Shown here piece by piece: positions 53,661-61,418 of a DNA stretch of 64,000 bases. The notes under the pieces are model-generated. The model made no database searches. It was not told the origin of the DNA and was given only the letters and a program-made list of their open reading frames with translations. Every line of letters starts with the position of its first letter. The first letter of the stretch is position 1. This DNA comes from Vibrio sp. SCSIO 43135 (GTDB lineage Bacteria; Pseudomonadota; Gammaproteobacteria; Enterobacterales; Vibrionaceae), in NCBI RefSeq assembly GCF_023716665.1, contig NZ_CP071860.1, forward strand, positions 1,718,762 to 1,782,761, read 5' to 3'. A program made the translations under genes and the position numbers.

Positions 53661-54141
53661 CTATTGCCCCGCTTTTAATAGAGATAACGTGTTCATTGGA
53701 ATCAGGCGTTTCAAACCACGTCCAAAACATATCTAGCATCTCTGGTGTCATTTCGTAGGCCTTGTTTTCTCGCTGGCTATTACGTGATAAGGCTCGTTGT
53801 TGGCAGGTTTCGAAGTCCACATCTAGATAATGCAGTTCCGCTTCAAGGTTATGCTGATTTGCCCACGCCAGCATGGCCACACGATCGCTACGGCGCCACA
53901 AGCCATAATCAAAAATCACTGAAACATTCAGGTCTATCATCTCCAACGCGGAGCGCTGAAAAAGCTCAGTAAGAGTGGCAAGACGAGCGTCAAACACTTC
54001 TCGCTCCATGTGTTCGCCGTATAGCGGGATCATCCATTCATCAATCGAAAAACGAAAAGCAGGCTCAGTGTCCGCCAATTGTTTTGCATAGGTGGTTTTA
54101 CCGCTGCCGATAAAGCCACAGATAAATATCACTTTCGCCAT
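53653..54141 (-). CDS. P-loop kinase-like ATPase (COG0645 type)
   Basis: This 162-residue small nucleotide-binding protein has Walker A GFIGSGKTT near residue 9 and a lid-type segment (CQQRALSRNSQRENKAYEMT). It is probably a small-molecule kinase, like chloramphenicol- or uncharacterised metabolite kinases. It is encoded with the APH gene (8-bp overlap). Confidence 0.83.
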   Translation of the reverse strand: MAKVIFICGFIGSGKTTYAKQLADTEPAFRFSIDEWMIPLYGEHMEREVFDARLATLTELFQRSALEMIDLNVSVIFDYGLWRRSDRVAMLAWANQHNLEAELHYLDVDFETCQQRALSRNSQRENKAYEMTPEMLDMFWTWFETPDSNEHVISIKSGAIDG

Positions 54142-54197
54142 CTCACTGCCTCATTCAATCACAGCACTCTATCGCCTCAGAAGTCGATAGAGCGTTG

Positions 54198-54210
54198 TTT
54201 ACACTGTAAA
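54198..54210. other. parS2 centromere-like site
   Basis: The exact palindrome TTTACACTGTAAA lies in the 84-bp gap between the P-loop kinase and the dehydrogenase genes. It is the third chromosome-II parS2 match in the window, differing from the other two only at the central base. Confidence 0.85.
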
Positions 54211-54225
54211 TCTAACTTACGTGTT

Positions 54226-55104
54226 TTACTTAGCTTGCGCCTCAGCTTTAATAGCGCGCATCAGCACCGATGTATCCATGCGGCCATCACCTGCGGCACT
54301 TAATTGCTTGTATTGCTCAACCGATTTTTGGGTTAATGGCAAAGTGATGTTTTGGCGCTCAGCTTCGTCTAAACAGAAGCCCAAATCTTTGATCATCCAA
54401 TCGATAGCAAAGCCAAAATCAAACTTATCTTGTGCCATCGTATTGGCTCGGTTTTCCATTTGCCATGAACCCGCTGCACCATTTTTCAGGCAATCAATAA
54501 GAGCAGGGATCTCTAAGCCAGATTTCTCGGCTAAAATAAGCCCTTCCGCTAACCCAGCTAATACACCCGTGACACAGATCTGATTGACCATTTTCGCGCG
54601 CTGCCCTTGACCTACACGCCCCATCAATACCGATGACTTACCGTAAGCATCAAACACAGGTTGCAGCTCATCAAACACGCTTTGTTCACCGCCGCACATG
54701 ATAGTTAATACGCCATTCTCAGCGCCCGCTTGACCGCCAGATACTGGTGCGTCCATGAAGCGCACACCAGCGGCAAGAGTCGCCTGTTCCAGTTCTTCCG
54801 CTAATAATGCCGACGTTGTGGTGTGGTCAACAAGAATGGCTCCAGCTTTCATCGCTGCAATGGCGCCAGTTTCACTGGTTGTCATGCTACGCACATCGTC
54901 ATCATTACCCACGCAAACCAATACCACATCGGCCTCTTTAACACATTCGGCTACAGTGCTCGCCGCATGGCCTTGGTATTGCTCAGCCCAATCCAGCGCT
55001 TTCTGATGAGTACGATTGAATACCGTGACGTCAAACCCAGCTTTCGTTAGATGCCCAGCCATTGGAAAGCCCATCACACCTAAACCAATAAAACTTACTT
55101 TCAT
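54226..55104 (-). CDS. 3-hydroxyisobutyrate dehydrogenase-family oxidoreductase
   Basis: This 292-residue NAD(P)-dependent beta-hydroxyacid dehydrogenase has the Rossmann motif FIGLGVMGFPMAG, the substrate-binding FMDAPVSGGQAGAENG and the catalytic lysine region AKMVNQICVTG. It may act on 3-hydroxyisobutyrate, tartronate semialdehyde or a similar acid. GGAG lies 6 bp upstream. It starts 11 bp after the LysR gene stop, in the same operon. Confidence 0.88.
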   Translation of the reverse strand: MKVSFIGLGVMGFPMAGHLTKAGFDVTVFNRTHQKALDWAEQYQGHAASTVAECVKEADVVLVCVGNDDDVRSMTTSETGAIAAMKAGAILVDHTTTSALLAEELEQATLAAGVRFMDAPVSGGQAGAENGVLTIMCGGEQSVFDELQPVFDAYGKSSVLMGRVGQGQRAKMVNQICVTGVLAGLAEGLILAEKSGLEIPALIDCLKNGAAGSWQMENRANTMAQDKFDFGFAIDWMIKDLGFCLDEAERQNITLPLTQKSVEQYKQLSAAGDGRMDTSVLMRAIKAEAQAK

Positions 55105-55115
55105 ATTGTTCTCCA

Positions 55116-56018
55116 TTATTTGACGGGTTGCGATTTCTGCGCCAGTTGAACCCCTTCAATCAAAGCATCGATGAGTAATGTCAGTGCCTTGGGTTGATAT
55201 TTTCTTTCTTTGTAAACTAAATATGCCTGCCTGTCGCTGCGGTGATATTGCGGCAATATTTGCACTAGATTCATCTGAGATGATACATGCCTATAGGGTA
55301 AGGAAGCGATTCCAATTCCTTTCTCTGTGGCCTGTACTACAGCATGGATATCATTCACAGTTAACTTGGGGCGAATGGACACCATTTGGATCAGATCTTC
55401 CTCTTTGTAGACAGGTATTTGCAGTAGGTGGTCGACACAGATCCACTCATGTTTTTCGAGATCATCAGGCTGCGTGATCTCGGGATGAGACCGCAAATAC
55501 TCAGGGCTGGCAAAAAAGCCATGTTGAGCTTTGAATAGAGGACGAGCGATCATCCCTTCTAAATTGCTGATGTCAAAAGTCATCAGTAGATCGCGATCAG
55601 TTTGCGGTACCGCCTGCTCTTGGCTGAGCACCAGATCGAGTTGCACTTTAGGATACTGTGCCAGAAAGCTCTCTATGATTTTCCCCACAAAGCCATCGTA
55701 AAAGTTATGCGGAATCGCCAGTTTGATCCGCCCTTGAATGGCCTCTCTATCGGTTAGAATCTCAGTAAATGCAGCTTGAACCGATTCCATACCGCTACTG
55801 AGCGCCTGAAAGGCTTCCTCACCCGCCAAAGTCGGTACCAGTTCCCTACCCTGCTTCTCCAATAAACGAACATTAAGTCGGGCTTCCAGTGCAGTTAAAC
55901 GGCGTGACATCGTCGATACCGGCAGCTGAAGCTTTTTGGAAGCTGACAGCAATGAGCCCTCTTCAACGACAGCACAAAACAAGAACAGATCATCAATGTT
56001 TCCAAATATGGAATTCAT
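55116..56018 (-). CDS. LysR-type transcriptional regulator (CrgA-like group)
   Basis: This 300-residue regulator begins MNSIFGNIDDLFLFCAVVEE with the helix-turn-helix SASKKLQLPVSTMSRRLTAL, and its effector domain follows. The start at 56018 gives a normal N-terminus. It is encoded immediately upstream of the hydroxyacid dehydrogenase gene, so it may regulate its own operon or the divergent DUF2798 gene. Confidence 0.87.
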   Translation of the reverse strand: MNSIFGNIDDLFLFCAVVEEGSLLSASKKLQLPVSTMSRRLTALEARLNVRLLEKQGRELVPTLAGEEAFQALSSGMESVQAAFTEILTDREAIQGRIKLAIPHNFYDGFVGKIIESFLAQYPKVQLDLVLSQEQAVPQTDRDLLMTFDISNLEGMIARPLFKAQHGFFASPEYLRSHPEITQPDDLEKHEWICVDHLLQIPVYKEEDLIQMVSIRPKLTVNDIHAVVQATEKGIGIASLPYRHVSSQMNLVQILPQYHRSDRQAYLVYKERKYQPKALTLLIDALIEGVQLAQKSQPVK

Positions 56019-56109
56019 AGTTCTAGATCTTCCTATTTTTTTCATTAATGGATAGTTATAACCTTTCTACATCAAAGTTCAACCAACCACAACTCAAGGG
56101 TAAATGACT

Positions 56110-56412
56110 ATGAATAAAAAACAGATGTGGTTAAACACGGTTTTGTCTTCCTTGGTAATGGCAGCCATCATGTCTGGAATCATTTCAGGAATGCGTATGG
56201 AGTTCAGCCCTGAGTGGCCGCCGATTTGGCTACAAAGCTTTACGTTATCTTGGCCAATCGCGTTGATGTTAGGGCTTACTGTTTTGCCTCTCATTAGGAA
56301 GTTTTCAGAATGGGCAACAAAGCCAAGAAAACAAGACAAAAGCTTACCAGACTCGCTAGAGATAGCTCAGCTGCAAGGGACACAACTACGAGTGGAACAG
56401 CAGGTTCGTTAA
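56110..56412 (+). CDS. DUF2798 small membrane protein
   Basis: This 100-residue protein has two transmembrane helices (WLNTVLSSLVMAAIMSGIIS, SWPIALMLGLTVLPLI), the DUF2798 pattern, and a charged C-terminal tail. Start 56110 has AAGGG at better spacing than the ATG at 56104. It is divergent from the LysR gene. Function unknown. Confidence 0.82.
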   Translation: MNKKQMWLNTVLSSLVMAAIMSGIISGMRMEFSPEWPPIWLQSFTLSWPIALMLGLTVLPLIRKFSEWATKPRKQDKSLPDSLEIAQLQGTQLRVEQQVR

Positions 56413-56475
56413 TGTGCCGCGTCCATTAATCATTAGGAAAAATATAGGCCAACCGATGGTGTTGGCTAAAAACAC

Positions 56476-56502
56476 AAAAGCCGGGCATATTGCCCGGCTT
56501 TT
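56476..56502. terminator. Terminator between DUF2798 and YebC-family genes
   Basis: GCCGGGCA/TGCCCGGC with a 3-base loop, extended by AAAA/TTTT, serves both converging genes. Confidence 0.93.
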
Positions 56503-56523
56503 TCGTTTGTTCACATTCGCTGA

Positions 56524-57240
56524 TTACAGTTCAGCGTTGTGGTAAACCTGCTGCACATCATCACAGTCATCCAGCATGTCTAGGAACTTCTGGAACTTCT
56601 CAGCATCTTCACCCGATACAGGAGTGTGCGTTTGAGGAACAAATGTGATTTCTTCAACGTCGATAGTCAGATCTGGGAATGCACCGTTTAGCGCAGTCTT
56701 GGTTTTGAAGAACTCAGTGTGAGGAGCAAATACAGTAATTACCCCCTCTTCTAGCTCTACGTCTGTTACGTCTACGTCGTCCATCATTAGCGTTTCTAAG
56801 ATGATCTCATCATCGTCGCCTTTGAACTGGAATACCGCTTGGTGATCGAACATGTGAGAAACAGAACCTTCAACACCGATTTTCGCGCCTGTTTTCACAA
56901 AGCACTGGCGTACATCTTGGAAAGTACGGTTACCGTTGTCAGTCAGACAGTCAACAATCACACTTGTGCCGCCAGGACCAAAACCTTCGTAGCGTGCTGG
57001 TACATAGTCTTCACCGCCGCCACCTGTTGCTTTATCAAGCGCCTTGTCGATAACGTGCGCTGGTACTTGGTCTTTTTTAGCTTTAGCGATCAGGTGCTTC
57101 AGAGACAAGTTCATGTCTGGATCTGCGCCACCGTTTTTCGCGCACATGTAAATTTCTTTACCGTATTTGGAATAAACTTTAATTTTTGCGCCTGCAGTTT
57201 TCGCCATTGAGGCTTTGCGCACTTCAAAACTTCTTCCCAT
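56524..57240 (-). CDS. YebC/PmpR-family protein (YeeN-like)
   Basis: This 238-residue protein begins MGRSFEVRKASMAKTAGAKI and contains ARYEGFGPGGTSVIVDCLTD and SVSHMFDHQAVF. It ends DDVQQVYHNAEL, the full-length YebC fold. It is closer to YeeN than to YebC in its N-terminus. YebC-family proteins act as DNA-binding regulators or, as recently described, help ribosomes through proline stretches. AGAAG lies upstream of the ATG. Confidence 0.9.
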   Translation of the reverse strand: MGRSFEVRKASMAKTAGAKIKVYSKYGKEIYMCAKNGGADPDMNLSLKHLIAKAKKDQVPAHVIDKALDKATGGGGEDYVPARYEGFGPGGTSVIVDCLTDNGNRTFQDVRQCFVKTGAKIGVEGSVSHMFDHQAVFQFKGDDDEIILETLMMDDVDVTDVELEEGVITVFAPHTEFFKTKTALNGAFPDLTIDVEEITFVPQTHTPVSGEDAEKFQKFLDMLDDCDDVQQVYHNAEL

Positions 57241-57336
57241 CGGGATCTTCTCTCTAATTCAATTTAATGCGAAGGATTTTAGCAAAATGTAGGACCTTTT
57301 CAATTTCCTACCCTGCTGAGACATGAGCATTCTGCG

Positions 57337-57546
57337 CTAAGCGACGCCCATCACTCGTTTGTACTTTTCAATGGATTGATCGAACCATGCTTTTTCTTGC
57401 TCATCAACAATCTTGTCGCGCTGCTCGATGATTTCTTCAGGGCCAGCTTTCGCTTCTCTGAGCTTCCAAACCAAGAACGAGGCTTGCTTATCTAGCTCTA
57501 CTTTGTTCTTTTCGTCAGCAGGTAATAGTGAAAGATTGATCGACAT
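57337..57546 (-). CDS. Small DUF3283-like protein
   Basis: This 69-residue soluble, mostly helical charged protein (MSINLSLLPADEKNKVELDK onward) is typical of a small Vibrionaceae-specific family I recall as DUF3283. No catalytic motif. It is monocistronic. The function is unknown and the family name is from memory. Confidence 0.65.
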   Translation of the reverse strand: MSINLSLLPADEKNKVELDKQASFLVWKLREAKAGPEEIIEQRDKIVDEQEKAWFDQSIEKYKRVMGVA

Positions 57547-57640
57547 GGTGCATACAATTCAATAAATACGTGGGCACGAAATATAGCATAGTGAAAGGGA
57601 AAAATAAGGGATTTTAGATCAATAAACGCTGAAAATAAGA

Positions 57641-57665
57641 AGGGTGACATCAGCTGTCACCCTTA
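57641..57665 (-). terminator. Terminator of the small PA3496-like gene
   Basis: A 10-bp stem AAGGGTGACA/TGTCACCCTT with a 5-base loop is followed on the minus strand by CUUAUUUUC. Confidence 0.82.
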
Positions 57666-57687
57666 CTATTGTTAGTTGCAATCACTT

Positions 57688-57885
57688 CTAGTGGAGCAAA
57701 CCCAACTCCCGCGCTTCTTCGATGGATAAGCCACTTTCACGAATCTCTCTTAATGCTTCAATGCGACGACGAGCTTCGGCTGACTTAACCTGTTTCACAG
57801 GTTTTTGAGTTTCTACTTCTTCCGTGAAGTCCCACTTATTTGCAATATTAGTCATTTCGTCATGGTCTATAGAATTAATGGACAT
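57688..57885 (-). CDS. Small PA3496-like protein
   Basis: This 65-residue protein has a C-terminal helical RRRIEALREIRESGLSIEEA segment, like PA3496-family proteins. The start at 57885 is decided by a strong GGAGG 6 bp upstream; the much longer in-frame reading to 58026 is rejected. A hairpin (CCAAATT/AATTTGG, 57936-57960) lies in its leader. Function unknown. Confidence 0.65.
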   Translation of the reverse strand: MSINSIDHDEMTNIANKWDFTEEVETQKPVKQVKSAEARRRIEALREIRESGLSIEEARELGLLH

Positions 57886-58204
57886 TGTTACCTCCGAACG
57901 AACCATGTAAGGGACAGGTAATCTGTAGCAAAGCCCCAAATTCTTGTTAAGAAAATTTGGTTTAGAATGTGATGAAAGTATAGGTTCAGAAAGCCAATTA
58001 ATATTTCGCTCATTAAACCTTTGCACCCCTTAAATTGTAGACGTACATTTAAGGGATTACCCCTGTAAAAAGTAAGCTGATCTGGGTCTCATTTTCAGGC
58101 TGAGTTTCAGTGGTTCTTCCCTCACCGTTTCACCTTTGTTCCAGCCGTTTTTTCGAGTGACTTCACCTTTCAAGAGCGTGGCTGTTTTACGAAACAAAAT
58201 AACA

Positions 58205-58223
58205 GTTAATGATAATCATTATC
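58205..58223 (+). promoter_or_regulatory. Fur box
   Basis: GTTAATGATAATCATTATC matches the 19-bp Fur consensus GATAATGATAATCATTATC at 17 positions. It lies 24 bp upstream of the ABC ATPase start, so the three-gene operon is probably repressed by iron. Confidence 0.88.
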
Positions 58224-58246
58224 TTTTGTATTTAATGAGAGTCGTT

Positions 58247-59092
58247 ATGAGTAAACCAGAGCTTGAGCAAGCCTTCCACCCCGACCCTGTCCTCCAAGTG
58301 AGAGAGCTGTGTGTCGACTACATCACGGACAACGGAGATTTTAATGCCGTCAATTCCGTCAGCTTTGATATTGGCAAAGGAGAAATCTTTGGCCTAGCGG
58401 GTGAGTCCGGTTGCGGAAAGAGCACCATCGCATTTGCGATTAATCGCTTACATAAGCCGCCAGCATTCATCTCAGGTGGCCAGATTCATTTTAATGGTCA
58501 AGACTTGCTGAAACTGTCAGACAAAGCGATTAACACCCTGCGTTGGAGTGAAATCGCAATGGTCTTCCAAAGCGCCATGAACTCCCTCAATCCCGTTCTG
58601 ACTATTCAAGAACAATTTGCCGACGTACTCAGGCATCATAAAGGCATGACCGACCAGCAAGCCAAAGACAGAGCAGAAAAGCTGCTGGACTTGGTCAATA
58701 TACCTCGGGAACGTCTATCTGAATATCCTCACCAGTTTAGCGGCGGTATGCGCCAGCGTTTGGTGATTGCCATTGCGCTTTCACTCAACCCAAAACTGAT
58801 CGTCATGGATGAACCCACCACCGCGTTGGATGTCGTGGTACAGCGCGAGATCTTGCAGCAAATTTATCAACTGCGTGACGAGTTTGGTTTCTCGGTACTG
58901 TTCATCACTCACGATCTTGCCCTTATGAGTCAACTTTGCGATCGCATAGCGATCATGCGAAATGGCGAGATCGTGGAAGTTAACGCGTCGAAGAAGATCC
59001 GCAACCAACCTCAACATGCCTATACCCAAAAGCTGTGGGCCTCTTTTCCAAACATTCATGAAGCGAAACATGCGCAAGGAGAACCGGCATGA
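58247..59092 (+). CDS. Oligopeptide/dipeptide-type ABC transporter ATPase (DppD/OppD-like)
   Basis: This 281-residue ATPase has Walker A GESGCGKST, the Q-loop MVFQSAMNSLNP, the signature FSGGMRQR and Walker B LIVMDEPTTALD. It is shorter than usual OppD (about 320-330 residues), lacking most of the C-terminal oligopeptide domain. The start at 58247 is chosen because it lies after the Fur box; upstream in-frame codons would overlap that operator. It overlaps the next gene by 4 bp (ATGA). Confidence 0.88.
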   Translation: MSKPELEQAFHPDPVLQVRELCVDYITDNGDFNAVNSVSFDIGKGEIFGLAGESGCGKSTIAFAINRLHKPPAFISGGQIHFNGQDLLKLSDKAINTLRWSEIAMVFQSAMNSLNPVLTIQEQFADVLRHHKGMTDQQAKDRAEKLLDLVNIPRERLSEYPHQFSGGMRQRLVIAIALSLNPKLIVMDEPTTALDVVVQREILQQIYQLRDEFGFSVLFITHDLALMSQLCDRIAIMRNGEIVEVNASKKIRNQPQHAYTQKLWASFPNIHEAKHAQGEPA

Positions 59093-60036
59093 GCAAACCA
59101 ATCATCGAAGTCAAAAATGTAGTCAAAGAGTTCACTATTGGTGGTGGGTTTGCCAAGCAAGAACGTTTCAAAGCGCTGCAGGGCATCAGCTTCAACCTTC
59201 ATGCTGGTAAAACGCTGGCGCTGGTTGGCGAGTCTGGCTGTGGCAAGAGTACCTGTGCTCGGTTGATGACGAAAGTCTACCCCGCTACGGAAGGTGAAAT
59301 CCTATTCAATGGCAAAAACATCAATGACATCACCAGCCGAAAAGAGCTGTTGAATTACCGAAGCAAGGTTCAAATGGTCTTCCAAGACCCGTTTGGCTCC
59401 CTAAACCCAACCCACACGATCGCCCATCACCTGACTCGTCCGTTGAAGATTCACAAGCAGGTAGCGTCAAACAAAGAAATCCCAGCCAAACTCAATGAGC
59501 TTCTTGAGATGGTGGAACTTGCTCCCGATACCTTGGAAAAATTTCCTCATCAGCTCAGCGGCGGCCAAAGGCAAAGGGTCAACCTAGCACGCGCCCTCGC
59601 GGTTGGTGCAGAAGTCATTCTGGCTGATGAGCCGACATCAATGCTGGATGTGTCGATTCGTTTGGGCGTGCTCAATCTGATGCAGCGAATGAAAAAAGAG
59701 CTAGGAATTGGCTTTTTGTATATCACCCATGATTTAGCCACCGCTCATTACATCGCCGAGGAGACGGCCGTAATGTATAAAGGCCAGATCGTAGAATGGG
59801 GCGACACTCAATCGATACTGACCAACCCACAGCACCCATACACTAAGCTGTTGATTTCAGCAGTGCCAGATCCCGACTTACCATTTGGTAATTTGGTTGA
59901 GAGTGAACCAAACTATTCGATAGAGGCCGACCAGATCCGCAGTAAAAGCTCACAATTTGAAACTGAGTTTGATCAAGTCGGACCGAGCCACTTTGTTAAA
60001 CATCATTTTGAGAGCAAAGGAAAAAATGTCGCATGA
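59089..60036 (+). CDS. Oligopeptide/dipeptide-type ABC transporter ATPase (DppF/OppF-like)
   Basis: This 315-residue ATPase has Walker A GESGCGKST, the Q-loop MVFQDPFGSLNP, the signature LSGGQRQRVNLARAL and Walker B VILADEPTSMLD. The C-terminal part has the NPQHPYTKLLISAVPDPD segment of the oligopeptide family. It forms the natural heterodimer with the preceding ATPase. No permease or binding-protein gene lies within the window on either side. Confidence 0.9.
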   Translation: MSKPIIEVKNVVKEFTIGGGFAKQERFKALQGISFNLHAGKTLALVGESGCGKSTCARLMTKVYPATEGEILFNGKNINDITSRKELLNYRSKVQMVFQDPFGSLNPTHTIAHHLTRPLKIHKQVASNKEIPAKLNELLEMVELAPDTLEKFPHQLSGGQRQRVNLARALAVGAEVILADEPTSMLDVSIRLGVLNLMQRMKKELGIGFLYITHDLATAHYIAEETAVMYKGQIVEWGDTQSILTNPQHPYTKLLISAVPDPDLPFGNLVESEPNYSIEADQIRSKSSQFETEFDQVGPSHFVKHHFESKGKNVA

Positions 60037-60506
60037 TGCAACTAGATACTTGGGTAAGTCACATCAGTGACTGGTATCAACAGCGGAAGCATGATCAAGT
60101 GTCCGATCTTGAATCATTGATCCTATCCGCACCTGATCCAGTTTGGGGGCCAAGCATTACCGATCTGCAAAGCAAAGCGATCGCCTGTTGGTTAGATGGC
60201 TGCCTACGTATCTTTCATCACCATAGACACACTCAGCCAGATAAGGCGTTTCAATATCTCCAGTTAGCCTACAACAAACTCCAACACTGTGTTTGTCAGC
60301 CATTGTCGGAGCTAGAACTAAAAGACTGGTGTATGAAGCGGATGCAGCACCTAACGGTGCTATCACTTGAGTTCTGCAATCAACAGCAGCCTCATTCTTG
60401 GCACAAGCAATCCCAAGCGCTGGTGGAAGCACACGTAAGCTTTATGGCTTCACAGCACTGGAACGATGATCAAGGCAAAACAGTAAATACGCCTTCACTG
60501 CATTAA
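60033..60506 (+). CDS. Unknown 157-residue protein in the Fur-controlled operon
   Basis: The start codon overlaps the preceding stop by 4 bp (ATGATG; 60033 or 60036), so it is translated with the ATPases. The protein is soluble, helical and rich in Trp, His, Gln and Cys (CWLDGCLRIFHHHRHTQPDK, LQHCVCQPLSELELKDWCMK), with no signal or membrane segment. I recognise no family. Co-expression under Fur suggests a role in iron-linked uptake. Two iteron-like sequences (60086-60099 and 60463-60476) lie inside it. Confidence 0.65.
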   Translation: MMQLDTWVSHISDWYQQRKHDQVSDLESLILSAPDPVWGPSITDLQSKAIACWLDGCLRIFHHHRHTQPDKAFQYLQLAYNKLQHCVCQPLSELELKDWCMKRMQHLTVLSLEFCNQQQPHSWHKQSQALVEAHVSFMASQHWNDDQGKTVNTPSLH

Positions 60507-60579
60507 CCGTTCACTGGAATAACAGCGGCTCTTGGGCCTATTTGTTGTGAGTTAGAATTGAGGGCTGGAGCGCAAATAA

Positions 60580-60615
60580 AAATCCGCCGCTAAGGTAACC
60601 ATTAGCGGCGGATTT
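60580..60615. terminator. Terminator between the ATPase operon and the small exported protein gene
   Basis: A 13-bp perfect stem AATCCGCCGCTAA/TTAGCGGCGGATT with an 8-base loop and flanking A and T tracts is active in both directions. Confidence 0.94.
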
Positions 60616-60650
60616 CTTTTTATATGAGAGCCTGCTGGCCTTATGCCCGA

Positions 60651-60971
60651 CTAAAGCTGAGCTTCGCCTCGTCTTGGACGTTCAAAGTCTTCGACGAGCG
60701 TCTCAGGCGCATCGTTCACAAGATAGTTCAGCGCAGAACAAAAACTGTCTGAGCTGGCATAAATATCACGCGAGCGATCAATGGTACGTTCCGCCGTTCT
60801 ACGTACTTGGTCGCTGTTTTCATGATTGCTGTATTCTACTTGGAGCAAGAAAACCGCATCTGCGTACTGCCGCTTGCACATAGTTTCACTGTTAAAGGCC
60901 GTATGCGATTGAGCATATACACCGGATGACGTAAACAAAGCCACTAGAGCAGCAAAAGAGTGTTTCTTCAT
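60651..60971 (-). CDS. Small exported protein of unknown function
   Basis: This 106-residue protein has a signal peptide (MKKHSFAALVALFTSSGVYA) and a charged helical mature part with two Cys residues (MCKRQYADAVFLLQVEY, SFCSALNYLV), probably periplasmic. The start is 60971 or 60977. No family recognised. Its promoter would lie just beyond 60978, near the iteron pair at 61097-61122. Confidence 0.65.
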   Translation of the reverse strand: MKKHSFAALVALFTSSGVYAQSHTAFNSETMCKRQYADAVFLLQVEYSNHENSDQVRRTAERTIDRSRDIYASSDSFCSALNYLVNDAPETLVEDFERPRRGEAQL

Positions 60972-61095
60972 CATCAATTCACTACATTCCGATTCGATAT
61001 CACGATTGGGATTTGTCTCTGTAACTGATTCTCTGCAAGCTTAAACATCATCTGAACAGTCCGAGATACAAACGGAAGAAGCGTAATCACGGAAC

Positions 61096-61126
61096 AATGA
61101 TCAAGGGGAGTCACTTGATCATGCTT
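61096..61126. repeat. Inverted pair of RctB iteron-like sites outside the origin
   Basis: AATGATCAAGG (61096-61106) and, in opposite orientation, CTTGATCATGCTTT (61114-61127; reverse complement AAAGCATGATCAAG) form a palindromic pair. The second matches the origin 12-mers exactly. Both carry Dam sites. They lie downstream of rctB in the gap before the small exported protein gene. Confidence 0.6.
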
Positions 61127-61157
61127 TCGTTGGTAGCGGCGGTAAAAAGTACCAACG

Positions 61158-61186
61158 AAAAAAAGCGAGTTCTTTACAGAACTCGC
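61158..61186 (-). terminator. Terminator downstream of rctB
   Basis: A 9-bp stem GCGAGTTCT/AGAACTCGC with a 4-base loop is followed on the minus strand by seven U residues. It is immediately followed by an 8-bp inverted repeat CGTTGGTA/TACCAACG (61128-61135, 61150-61157). It ends leftward transcription from rctB or from an unseen transcript within 61187-61418. Confidence 0.85.
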
Positions 61187-61418
61187 AAACAATTCAGAAT
61201 GAATGTAACAATATGAGCCAATCTATTAATTCATCAGAAAGGACAAAAGGTTGTCTATTCGGGATAAATATTAACAACCGACGCGCTCCTAATGTCAGCT
61301 CATTGTCAGGGTAATGTCGTAGATTCGTTTAATTTATAAACAATTGCGAATATCTGTATCAGTGGCTTAGCAAACGTAACAAAGTGCTACCAGCACTCAC
61401 CGAAACTTAGTTGCAGCT
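61187..61418. other. Non-coding stretch between rctB and its distal terminator
   Basis: These 232 bp hold no credible gene. A hairpin GTTGCAG/CTGCAAC (61410-61430) overlaps the rctB stop codon, and AGTGCT/AGCACT (61383-61397) follows it. A small RNA between here and the terminator at 61158 is possible but unsupported by a clear promoter. Confidence 0.35.
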
